From: Mycobacterium europaeum
GTDB lineage: Bacteria > Actinomycetota > Actinomycetes > Mycobacteriales > Mycobacteriaceae
DNA length: 64,000 nucleotides
NCBI RefSeq assembly: GCF_002102155.1
Contig: NZ_LQOU01000020.1
Location: 1 to 64,000 of the forward strand
Reading direction: 5' to 3'
The position numbers were made by a program, and so were the translations under genes. The notes below the pieces were generated by a model, which saw only the letters and a list, made by a program, of their open reading frames with translations, was not told the origin of the DNA and made no database searches. Position 1 is the first letter of the stretch. Every line of letters starts with the position of its first letter. This document shows, piece after piece, positions 9,646-17,569 of this stretch.

Positions 9646-11010
9646 CTACGATCCCGGGGCGTGCTGGCCCTCCAACCCGCTGGAGACGACATCCGTTTCG
9701 TCATGCACGACGTCCGGCCCGGCCGCCTGATCGCTCGGGGTGGTGACGTCCCCCGCTTCCGCGGCCACATCCGATTTGAGCAGCGGCCAGCCCTTGCGCA
9801 GGACGTAGTCCAGCCAGGCGCCGGCGAGCTGCGAGGTGAGCACCGCGGCGACGACCAGCGTGGTGTAGAACTTCGAGCTGATGATGCCGGCGTCGAACGC
9901 GACGCTGGCCAGCACGATGCCCGGGCCACCGCGAGCGTTGGTGGTGATCCCGAGGTTGACCAAATCCAGGCCCCGAAAGCCGGCGAGCCGTCCGGCGAGC
10001 CCCACCGACAGCATCTTCACCACGCAGGTGCCGACGATGAAGATGGCCATCATGGGCAGCGAGACGCCGCGGATGAGGTCCAGCTTCAGCCCGACGATGG
10101 CGAAGTAGACCGGGATGAAGAAGGCGAAGGAGACCTTGCTGATGGCGTCCAGGGAATCATCGAAGATCCGGTGGCTTTGGTCCACCAGGGCGAAACCAGC
10201 GAGGAACGCGGCGAACACCAGGTTGACGTCGAGCGCGCCGGCCACCGCGCAGTAGGCCAGCAGGACCGCGATGGCGTAGCCGGTGGGCGAGTGCTGCGCG
10301 AGCACGTTCCAGCGGGACTTGTTCATCAGCTTGATGGCGCGCGGGACCACCGTGAGCCCGAGGGCGAAGTAGGCCACCGTCACCAGCAGGTGCAAACCCA
10401 TCTGCCACGGGTGCAGGTGGGACTTGGCGGCGATCGAGGTCGCGATCGCGAGCGCCAGCCACAACACGATGTCCTCGAGCACGGCAACGCCCAGGATGAG
10501 CCGCGCGAACCGCGTGTCCAGGATCTTGAGGTCGGCGAAGATCTTCGACACCACCGGCACCGAGGTGACGGCGACGCCGACCGCGAGAATGATGATGAGC
10601 GAAATGCGGTTGCCGTGCGGACCGGCCAGGCTGGGACGAATCAGGTGCGGACCGAAAACGAGCCCCAGCGCGAACGGGATGCCGGTGCCGACGATGACCA
10701 GCCAACTCACGGTGCGCCGCTCGCCCTTGCCGAACAGCTGTTGCACCTCGGCGCCGGAGACGAACATCAGCAGCAACAGACCCAGCCAGTAGATGAAGCT
10801 CAGGATGTGGTTGTTGTGCCGGGCCGTGCCCATCAGGTGCTCGAAGAACGGTAGCCGGCCGAGTAGCGCCGGGCCCAGCACGATGCCGGCCAAGATTTCG
10901 CCGACCACTTTCGGTTGGCCAAGCTTCATGAATATGTAGCCCAGGCATTGAGCCAGCCCCACCAATAAGAGCAGGACGACGATGACGGCAGTCAATTGCG
11001 CGTTCGACAC
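9646..11010 (-). CDS. CPA2-type cation/proton antiporter (Kef/NapA-like membrane domain)
   Basis: The 454-residue protein has about 12 hydrophobic segments. Its early GQPKVVGEILAGIVLGPALLG is the hallmark of monovalent cation:proton antiporters-2. No C-terminal TrkA-N (RCK) domain is present, which favours a Na+/H+ or K+/H+ exchanger over a full Kef channel. The GTG start at 11010 directly abuts the TAA of the upstream membrane gene, with a GAGGAG ribosome-binding site inside that gene, so the two are translationally linked. It is the last gene of the leftward sulfation cluster. It may balance charge or pH for anion uptake, but the ion is not readable from sequence. Confidence 0.82.
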   Translation of the reverse strand: MSNAQLTAVIVVLLLLVGLAQCLGYIFMKLGQPKVVGEILAGIVLGPALLGRLPFFEHLMGTARHNNHILSFIYWLGLLLLMFVSGAEVQQLFGKGERRTVSWLVIVGTGIPFALGLVFGPHLIRPSLAGPHGNRISLIIILAVGVAVTSVPVVSKIFADLKILDTRFARLILGVAVLEDIVLWLALAIATSIAAKSHLHPWQMGLHLLVTVAYFALGLTVVPRAIKLMNKSRWNVLAQHSPTGYAIAVLLAYCAVAGALDVNLVFAAFLAGFALVDQSHRIFDDSLDAISKVSFAFFIPVYFAIVGLKLDLIRGVSLPMMAIFIVGTCVVKMLSVGLAGRLAGFRGLDLVNLGITTNARGGPGIVLASVAFDAGIISSKFYTTLVVAAVLTSQLAGAWLDYVLRKGWPLLKSDVAAEAGDVTTPSDQAAGPDVVHDETDVVSSGLEGQHAPGS

Positions 11011-12051
11011 TTATGCACTCCTCATCATTTTGGGGACACGCCGGCCAGCGCGGCCTTGGCCGGTGACCCAACGTCGGTAGAGCAGAAAGGTGAGCGTCAG
11101 TACGGTGGTCCCGATTGCCACGGAAATCGGGTATTTGATGTTGGGCGCATGAATCACCAACGGCAGCAGTCCGAGTGCCAGCGCGGGCGGCATGTGCAGG
11201 TGCAGTAGGCGAAGCGTGATGATGCCGAACACCATCGCGCATCCGGCGGCGAGCGCGGCGCTGCCCAGCAGGTTGGCGGCGACCAGGCCGGCGCCCGACG
11301 TCACAACGCAGGCGGCGGGCAGGGCCACGGGCCGACGGGCCCAGGGGCATGTCGCGGGGTGGGCGAACATCTCGTAGGCGATGACTATGAGCGGGGGAAA
11401 CAGAATGAGCCGCAGGCCCGATGCCGACGCGCAGCAGGCCATGACCGTCACGAACGCAAAGAATGGCAAAACCCACGTGGTCGCGTTCGGCAGCGATTCG
11501 AGGACGTCGTCGGTGTCCGCCGGGGCGACGCGGTGGTCGAAATATTTTCTGCGGCAGTACTTTTGCCACGGCAGCAAGATGGCCACCAGGACAAGCAGGC
11601 TCACCGCCACCGAGACGGGATAAAGCCAGCTTTTGACGCCCAGAAACAGCGGCAGGACGCCGGCCGCGATCGCGGGAGCGATATTCGATTTCAGCGCCGC
11701 GAGAAGAAGCACGCACGGCGTCACGACGAGCAGGATGGCGAGCACCCCGTAAGGCAATGTGCGGGTCACCACCGTTCCGATCGCCGCCCCCGCGACCGGC
11801 GTGATGACGAGCCGCCCCGGCTGGGCCGCCCACTTTCCCATCGGTCGAGTGAGCACGTCATGGGAAAGCGCGGCCAGTCCGGGGAAGAACAGGTAGTGCC
11901 AGCCGTGCGCCTGCGCGGCGACCACGATATAGAGCACGGCTACGGCCTCCATGACGAGGCGGTCCCGGAGTACGAGCCCTCGATCGGCCATAGCTGCCAA
12001 GCCCTCGTATCGCGTCGCGGGACTCCGCGCTGCGGCGAAGTCCCGCGACAT
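11011..12051 (-). CDS. HPP-like integral membrane protein with an internal duplication
   Basis: The protein has 346 residues if it starts at the ATG at 12051, 23 nt after the sulfotransferase stop. Two homologous halves are visible, about 54-162 and 217-327. FFPGLAALSHDVLTRP corresponds to LFPPLIVIAYEMFAHP, and IAPAIAAGVLPL with YPVSVAV corresponds to MPPALALGLLPL with YPISVAI. The pattern resembles the HPP family of four-helix membrane proteins, here doubled. Some cyanobacterial and plastid HPP proteins are reported to move nitrite, so an oxyanion substrate is possible. Co-directional placement between a sulfotransferase and an antiporter suggests transport linked to sulfation. The family assignment is by eye and moderate. 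Confidence 0.6.
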   Translation of the reverse strand: MSRDFAAARSPATRYEGLAAMADRGLVLRDRLVMEAVAVLYIVVAAQAHGWHYLFFPGLAALSHDVLTRPMGKWAAQPGRLVITPVAGAAIGTVVTRTLPYGVLAILLVVTPCVLLLAALKSNIAPAIAAGVLPLFLGVKSWLYPVSVAVSLLVLVAILLPWQKYCRRKYFDHRVAPADTDDVLESLPNATTWVLPFFAFVTVMACCASASGLRLILFPPLIVIAYEMFAHPATCPWARRPVALPAACVVTSGAGLVAANLLGSAALAAGCAMVFGIITLRLLHLHMPPALALGLLPLVIHAPNIKYPISVAIGTTVLTLTFLLYRRWVTGQGRAGRRVPKMMRSA

Positions 12052-12074
12052 GACGACGTTGTTCTCGAACTGAC

Positions 12075-13031
12075 TCAGTTGCTGCCCGCGAGCCCCTCGC
12101 CCGTCTCCAACCAGTGGGCGCACTCGGGGCCCAGCTTCTCCAGCGCGAACCGGTCGAAGCGCTCGACCTGCTCCGGCGTCAACTCGCTGCGGTGATCGCG
12201 CTTGAGGCCCTTGTGGAAGAAGGCCTTGGCGCTGGACATGTGCGCGCCACCGAACGGCGCCATCTTCTCCGCCCGCTCGCTCATGTAGTCGAAGGAGCAG
12301 TGCTCGACGATGACGTCCATTTGCAGCGACGCGGGATCGATCGAGAAGAATTTCGCGAGCCGCGCGATCTGGCCCGGCAGATCCTTCTTCAGCTCCCCGT
12401 AGTGGAGCAGCAGCACATTCGGCTCGTCCTTGAGCCGCCACCACGACTTCATGACGTCGAGCAGGTCACAGCACTGGTAGCCGTCGGTGTCCAGCCAGAG
12501 GTCGAAGAACTGCTGCATGTCCTCCGGGATCACCAACGGAGCCGGGTCTCCCGACCACTCGGCGTGGATCTGGTTGATCGTCTCCATGGTCGCCGGGGAG
12601 AAGTTGTAGAGGTAGTTGTGGAAGCTGATCCCGAGGTCTTTGCCGTTCCGCCCGACGAACACGTAGCGGGCCTCGGGCCCGATCGGCAAGGCATCCGCGG
12701 GCAGATGCGATTTCATCACGCGGCGCATCCCGGCCTCGCGCTGCTCCTTCAGCACCTTGAGCATTCCGGCGTGATCGCCCCAGCTGGAATCCAGCCACGG
12801 CGACGTGTCGGAAAGGCCACCCTCCGGCTCCTCACCGTTGTGCAGAATCTGCTGGACGATCCTTTGCGTCCACGTGGTTCCCGCCTTGAACGGGTCGGCG
12901 ACCACGATGTCTCCCTCGACGAAACCGCCTTGGGCCAGAAAGTCCTCCCAGACCCTGGAGTCCGAGAGGTAGTCCCGCAGAATACGGGTGGGCGCGATCA
13001 ATTGCTTTTCCACAGCAGAAATGCCTTTCAT
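12075..13031 (-). CDS. PAPS-dependent sulfotransferase (cytosolic type)
   Basis: The enzyme transfers a sulfuryl group from PAPS to a hydroxyl or amine acceptor. The 318-residue protein carries the 5'-phosphosulfate loop as DPFKAGTTWTQ (46-56), the 3'-phosphate segment as RNGKDLGISFHNY, and the C-terminal FFHKGLKRDHRSELTPEQ, which corresponds to the KGxxGDW region. I chose the ATG at 13031 (MKGISAVEKQL); the frame extends further upstream with unlikely sequence. It differs from the Stf0 trehalose sulfotransferase type. The cluster also encodes ATP sulfurylase and APS kinase, so its PAPS supply is local. The acceptor is unknown. Confidence 0.88.
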   Translation of the reverse strand: MKGISAVEKQLIAPTRILRDYLSDSRVWEDFLAQGGFVEGDIVVADPFKAGTTWTQRIVQQILHNGEEPEGGLSDTSPWLDSSWGDHAGMLKVLKEQREAGMRRVMKSHLPADALPIGPEARYVFVGRNGKDLGISFHNYLYNFSPATMETINQIHAEWSGDPAPLVIPEDMQQFFDLWLDTDGYQCCDLLDVMKSWWRLKDEPNVLLLHYGELKKDLPGQIARLAKFFSIDPASLQMDVIVEHCSFDYMSERAEKMAPFGGAHMSSAKAFFHKGLKRDHRSELTPEQVERFDRFALEKLGPECAHWLETGEGLAGSN

Positions 13032-13637
13032 CAAGAATGGTTCGCAGCAACGAGGCTCACACGCTCTGGGCAGCAACACACCTGATGAGTTGGTTCGGTA
13101 GGGGCACGGCGCGATCACCGGCCTTCCCGCCCCACAAGTCCGGCAGGGAGCGTTGCTATCCAGTTGGTCAAACGGGCCACGACTCGTCCTCCGCGGTGGA
13201 GGGCGCTCTGACCTCGAGTCTCAGGTCACATGCGGCCATGCGGTCACCCCGCAGGCAGTACGCGCCGAGTTAAACTCGTGATGATCAAAAGTATGGGCCG
13301 GTCGGCTGTCAATTTCCTGTGTCGTGGTTGGCACATTGCTGTCTATTCGTGAGCAAACGGCACCTGACGGTCGCCGGCGAGCGTCGCCCCGTTGCCGGTC
13401 GGGGCCGGCCCGCTGCCACGCCCGGCAACCGCATCCGGCAACAGGATTCCCCGACCCCGCGACACCCCCCGCAGACCAGCGCGGACGAGCACCTCATCCG
13501 CCGGCCGCCGCGACCGGGTCCGCCGGCAAATCAGATGCCTCGCACACGAAAGCGCCGACCGGCGAGTGGGGTTGTTCCCATCGCCGATCGGCACCAGCTA
13601 ACGTCGGATACCTTCAGCCGGTCCCGGGGCTATGCCG
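13032..13637. other. 606-base gap between the sulfotransferase gene and orf105
   Basis: I recognise no gene here. Frames that stay open (for example 13343-13594, minus) give Arg/Pro-rich, low-complexity translations without a ribosome-binding site. The gap is long for an otherwise tight leftward cluster, so it probably holds a separate promoter for sulfotransferase, HPP-like protein and antiporter. The stretch around 13262-13300 is locally AT-rich (GAGTTAAACTCGTGATGATC) and is a candidate for that promoter. A CCAGTTGGT element at 13170 resembles half of the inverted repeat at 60814-60831, but a single half-site is weak evidence. Confidence 0.4.
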
Positions 13638-13955
13638 TCAGGGCTGCGCTTCCTCGAGGAAGCGACCCATCACATCGGGGCCGGTGGAGTGCATGCTGAT
13701 TGACAGCTCAAGGAGCCTGTCCTTCGCCTTCTTTGGCAGCAACTCGATGGATTTCGTGGTGGCCGAATCGTACTTGGCCCCTGGAAAGCGCTCGAGCACG
13801 ACATTCTTCTGCTCTTCGGTCGTATAGATCTCCAGCAGCTTCATGCCGGCGAAAGCTTCCTTCGCCGCATCGGCCATCCCGGCTTGCTGCAGCGCGTCGA
13901 GCCGCTCCTCGTTGATCCAGACATTGACCTTGATTTTGTTCTCGCTACCGCTCAC
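13638..13955 (-). CDS. 105-residue protein of unknown function, translationally coupled to sat
   Basis: I do not recognise this family. The protein is charged and soluble, with no membrane segment, signal peptide or cysteines. It runs from VNVWINEERLDALQQAGMAD near the N-terminus to a Lys-rich middle (LLPKKAKDRLLEL). Its GTG start overlaps the TGA of the ATP sulfurylase gene as GTGA, so the two are made together, probably in matched amounts. An accessory subunit or regulator of the ATP sulfurylase is the simplest reading, but that rests on context alone. Confidence 0.75.
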   Translation of the reverse strand: MSGSENKIKVNVWINEERLDALQQAGMADAAKEAFAGMKLLEIYTTEEQKNVVLERFPGAKYDSATTKSIELLPKKAKDRLLELSISMHSTGPDVMGRFLEEAQP

Positions 13956-15211
13956 GAATCCTCCAATTGCTTCAACGTAAAGACCGGGCGCCTGGTCTTT
14001 AAGTATTCCTCGGTCACGAAGGGTGAGCCTGAGCCGTACTTATCGGCGCAATCCATCACCACTTCGAACACCTCGTGCCGCATCACTTTCTGCGTCGGCT
14101 TGACCTCGTCGGTCAGGATGCTGCGAATCAGGCTGCCGCTGAAGCTCTGCGATTGGTCGTCGTGACCACACAGCGCCGAGTTGGTGACTTCCAGGCACTC
14201 CGGGCAGTACCAGTTCTCCCGCAGGAACACCGGTTTGATGCCCAACTCGCTTCGATGTTGCTTGAGCAGGTTCTGCGCATCGTACGGATCGTAAAAGTCA
14301 CCGACACCGGCGTGGTCCCGGCCGAACATGTGGTGCGTGCACCCGAGGTTCGTCCGCAGGATGGCGTGGAAGATCGCCTCGCGGGGGCCCGCATAGCGCA
14401 TGTCCCACAGGGTGAAGGACACCTTGTGCACGTCCTCGCGGAAATAGCCGCTGTTACCCAGCTCGTTCTGGGCCAGCAGGATCGCCTCGTCGATGTAGTC
14501 GCCAACCCGCTTCTGGCCGATGATGGCGTTGACCAGCACGCCGGTGTTCAGGTTGTTGACCGGCATGTCCTCGTTCGCCGCGAACCAGGCCTGCTTCATC
14601 AGGGCTTCGTGGCCGGTGTGCGGAACGTTCCTGGTCTGATGCGCGACGACGTGCTTCCAGTCCTTGGCCGCCAGCGCTTCCTTGTGCTGCTTGGGGGTGA
14701 GCCAGAAGCTCTTGAACGGCTCGTTGAAGACCGGCTCGTTGATGAGCGTGATGTCACCGCCGATGAACCGGTTTTGGTAGGCCAGCGTCTTCTTCACCCC
14801 CGGATGGCGCGGGTCGCTGGTGCCGTACGTCTTCTCGGCCATGCGCTCGAGGTCGTACTCGTAGATCTCGGAGATCTCGAAGATGGCCATCGGCGCGTCG
14901 AGATATTCCAGAACGACGCTGTCACCCTCTTTGAGCCCCAGCTTGGCGATATCGTCGGCGGACATGTCGAAGACGATCGGGATGCTCCACAACGTCCCGT
15001 CCGGGAGCTGCATCTTGTCCAGGGTTCCGTCGACTTCGTGGCGGCCCATGAATCCCGTCAACGGGGTGAAAAAGCCATAGGACAGGCTGATCACCTCGTG
15101 CGCGGTGGCCTTCGATATCTGGATGCGCGGCATCCCCTTTATCTGAGCGGCCGCGTTCTCGGTGGCCACCCGTTCCACAATCGGTTTCCCGTTGTGTCCC
15201 GTGTAGTTCAT
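13952..15211 (-). CDS. sat: Sulfate adenylyltransferase, single-chain ATP sulfurylase
   Basis: The enzyme joins sulfate and ATP to give adenosine 5'-phosphosulfate and pyrophosphate. The 419-residue protein has the HxxH-type motif QTRNVPHTGH (192-201), GRDHAGVG (297-304), SFSGSLIRSIL near the C-terminus and a Cys/His group (C336, C339, C348, H350) at the zinc site of some bacterial Sat proteins. The QTRNVPHxGH form is typical of the homo-oligomeric Sat of sulfur-oxidising and sulfate-reducing prokaryotes. Mycobacteria normally use the unrelated CysD/CysNC complex, so this is probably an additional, acquired sulfate-activating enzyme. The ATG follows a GAGGTC site. The coupled 105-residue protein and APS kinase flank it. 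Confidence 0.93.
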   Translation of the reverse strand: MNYTGHNGKPIVERVATENAAAQIKGMPRIQISKATAHEVISLSYGFFTPLTGFMGRHEVDGTLDKMQLPDGTLWSIPIVFDMSADDIAKLGLKEGDSVVLEYLDAPMAIFEISEIYEYDLERMAEKTYGTSDPRHPGVKKTLAYQNRFIGGDITLINEPVFNEPFKSFWLTPKQHKEALAAKDWKHVVAHQTRNVPHTGHEALMKQAWFAANEDMPVNNLNTGVLVNAIIGQKRVGDYIDEAILLAQNELGNSGYFREDVHKVSFTLWDMRYAGPREAIFHAILRTNLGCTHHMFGRDHAGVGDFYDPYDAQNLLKQHRSELGIKPVFLRENWYCPECLEVTNSALCGHDDQSQSFSGSLIRSILTDEVKPTQKVMRHEVFEVVMDCADKYGSGSPFVTEEYLKTRRPVFTLKQLEDS

Positions 15212-15356
15212 GTCATGACCTCATTTCCGGATATGTAATCAACAACCGCATCCTCAAACGACCGGCCTCCTCAGCGGTGTCAGCGCGCCGAAACTCGAAG
15301 TGCCGCGGCCCTTTTCGTCGTATGCGTCGATGCGTTCAACGGCCTCGGATCTGGTT

Positions 15357-16049
15357 CTAGACTTCAACCATCCCTTCGCGAGTGTCTTGGCATCGGTCGG
15401 CGGCGGGAATCACGCCCGCGTTCTCGAGATGAGAAATCACTTCCTCGGCCAGTGTGTCCGCATCTTTGTTGCCGCCGTCGAGGTGCAATTCCGGCTGCAC
15501 GGGAGCTTCGTAGGGATCGTCGATTCCGGTGAACCCCTTGATTTCTCCGGCCCTGACCTTCTTGTACAGCCCCTTGGGGTCGCGCTGCTCACAGATCTCG
15601 ATGGGGGTGTCGACAAAGATCTCCATGAAATCGCCCTCATCGAGGGTGGCGCGGATCGCGTCGCGGTCGCGGCGATACGGGCTGATGAACGCGGTCAACG
15701 CGATCATGCCGGCCTCGCAGAACAATTTGGAGACCGCGCCGATACGGCGGATGTTCTCCTCGCGATCCTCCGCGGAGAATCCGAGACCGAACCGGTTGGC
15801 GAACTCGGCCCCGTGACGCTCCTTGAGCGTATCGGGGGCGGCGTTGAGCCCGAAGCGGACGTTGTCGCCGTCCAGCAGGTAGCTGCGCACGCCCCGCTGG
15901 TACAGCTTCTGCTCAACCAGGTTGGCGACCGTGCTCTTGCCGCTCGCGCTCAGGCCGGTGAACCAGATGACACATCCTTTGTGCCCGTTCAGCTTTTCGC
16001 GTTCGGCGCGACTGATCTTGTGTTCGTGCCAGGTGATGTTGTTAGACAT
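15357..16049 (-). CDS. cysC: Adenylylsulfate (APS) kinase
   Basis: The enzyme phosphorylates APS at the 3' position with ATP to make PAPS, the donor for sulfotransferases. The 230-residue protein has the P-loop GLSASGKST (32-40), the [10 protein letters not shown] motif, and the [13 protein letters not shown] and [22 protein letters not shown] segments of APS kinases. It is a stand-alone kinase, not fused to CysN as in the usual mycobacterial CysNC. A GAGGAG site lies 8 nt upstream of the ATG. With sat downstream and a sulfotransferase later in the cluster, the route from sulfate to PAPS to a sulfated product is complete. Confidence 0.95.
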   Translation of the reverse strand: MSNNITWHEHKISRAEREKLNGHKGCVIWFTGLSASGKSTVANLVEQKLYQRGVRSYLLDGDNVRFGLNAAPDTLKERHGAEFANRFGLGFSAEDREENIRRIGAVSKLFCEAGMIALTAFISPYRRDRDAIRATLDEGDFMEIFVDTPIEICEQRDPKGLYKKVRAGEIKGFTGIDDPYEAPVQPELHLDGGNKDADTLAEEVISHLENAGVIPAADRCQDTREGMVEV

Positions 16050-16144
16050 TCGAGCTCCTCATACATTTCCCCGTGAATGGAAAGCCGGCGGTTAGAAAAC
16101 AGTTGAGTAGTCGGCGGATCCGATCGTGGCGGCCGCGCGACGGT

Positions 16145-17569
16145 TTACGTCGTGGCCGTCCCCTCCGCAGTCGGTTGCCGCGGCGGCGGCGTCGTCGCCT
16201 GCCCGCCGCGCGGCCGCACGTAGCGGGCCCAGACCAGCAGTGCGGCGGCGACATAACACGCCAGGAACGTCCAGAAGGCCGGGGTCTCGGTGCCGGCGCT
16301 GACATAGGACTGCCGCAGCACCAGGTCGATGCCCACGCCACCCAGCGCACCGCACGCACCGGCGAAGCCGATGAGCGCACCCGATCTCACGCGGGCCCAG
16401 TGGTGCCGCTCCTCGCCGGTCAGGCCGAGCGCACGGCCGCGTTCCTCGAAGACCGAGGGAATCATCTTGTAGACCGCCCCTTTGGCCGCACCGCAGAAGA
16501 TGAACAGCGCGATGAATCCGGCGATGTAGCCCTCCATCGTCATCGCGGTCACGGGCCCGCCGCGCCCGCGGGTGAAATCGTCGTGGGCGCTGACGCCGAC
16601 CAGGAATCCGCCGGCCACGATCGCGGCGCCGAAGACGGCGAGCACGACGTGGCCGCCGCCGAAGCGGTCGCTCACCTTGCCACCGGCGATCCGCGCGAAC
16701 GACCCGAGCAGCGGCCCGATGAACGCGACCTCGGCGGCGTGCAGCGCCGCCTGCCCGTGGCTTTGGCCGCCGGCCACGAAATTGTGCTGCAGCACCTGGC
16801 CGAAGGCGAACGCGAAGCCGAGGAAGGTGCCCGAGGCGCACATGTAGAAGAACGAGATCATCCAGGTGTCGGGCACGGTGAGAATGGACCGCAGGTTGGC
16901 CACCGAAAGACCGGTGCGGTGCGCGGCGATGTTGTCCATGAACAGCGCCGCACCGACTCCGCCGACGGCCAGCAGCACCAGATAGATGGCACACACCCAG
17001 TACGGCGCCTGGTGGCCCGCGGTGGCGAGCACCAGGAGCCCGACCACCTGGATGCCCGCCGAGCCCAGGTTGGCCATCCCGCCGATGACGCCCAGGGTCA
17101 GGCCCTTGAGCCGATGCGGGAACAGCCCGTCGACCTTGGCCAGCGAGGACGAGTAATTGCCGCCACCCAGACCGGTCAACGCGGCGCAGACCAGGTACGG
17201 CCACAGCGGCAGACCGGGATGGGCCAGGAGCACGATCGCCCCGACGGTGGGAACCAGCAGCACCGCCGCCGAAAACATCGTCCAGTTGCGGCCCCCGAAC
17301 CAGTTGGCGGCAACCGCATACGGGATGCGTACCAATCCGCCGACCAGGGATGCGGTGGCACCTATCAGCAACTTGTCGCCGGTCGAAAAGCCGTAGACCG
17401 ACTGCGGCATGAACAGCACCATGACCGACCACAGGTACCAAATCGAGAATGCGACATGAACGTTGACGACCTGCCAGAACAAGTTCCGGCGAGCGATGGC
17501 GCGATTACCGTTGCGCCAGGCCTCGACGTCTTCGGGGTCCCACACCGTGATGCGATGAGAACGCGCCAC
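16145..17569 (-). CDS. NarK/NNP-type major facilitator transporter
   Basis: The 474-residue protein has 12 predicted membrane segments and strongly resembles mycobacterial NarK3/NarU nitrate/nitrite transporters, including the N-terminal SHRITVWDPEDVEAW and ALTGLGGGNYSSS, the first nitrate-signature region. The sequence LGVIGGMANLGSAG lies where NarK proteins usually have a more conserved GGxGNxG-type motif, so this copy has diverged. I chose the GTG at 17569 because it aligns with the NarK3 N-terminus and follows AGAAAGG. It is first in a leftward cluster with APS kinase and ATP sulfurylase. The substrate may be nitrate, nitrite or another oxyanion such as sulfate. Confidence 0.85.
   Translation of the reverse strand: MARSHRITVWDPEDVEAWRNGNRAIARRNLFWQVVNVHVAFSIWYLWSVMVLFMPQSVYGFSTGDKLLIGATASLVGGLVRIPYAVAANWFGGRNWTMFSAAVLLVPTVGAIVLLAHPGLPLWPYLVCAALTGLGGGNYSSSLAKVDGLFPHRLKGLTLGVIGGMANLGSAGIQVVGLLVLATAGHQAPYWVCAIYLVLLAVGGVGAALFMDNIAAHRTGLSVANLRSILTVPDTWMISFFYMCASGTFLGFAFAFGQVLQHNFVAGGQSHGQAALHAAEVAFIGPLLGSFARIAGGKVSDRFGGGHVVLAVFGAAIVAGGFLVGVSAHDDFTRGRGGPVTAMTMEGYIAGFIALFIFCGAAKGAVYKMIPSVFEERGRALGLTGEERHHWARVRSGALIGFAGACGALGGVGIDLVLRQSYVSAGTETPAFWTFLACYVAAALLVWARYVRPRGGQATTPPPRQPTAEGTATT

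Noticed and set aside
13343..13594. Leftward 83-codon frame in the sulfation cluster gap
   Set aside because: Arg-rich and without a ribosome-binding site or recognisable motif.
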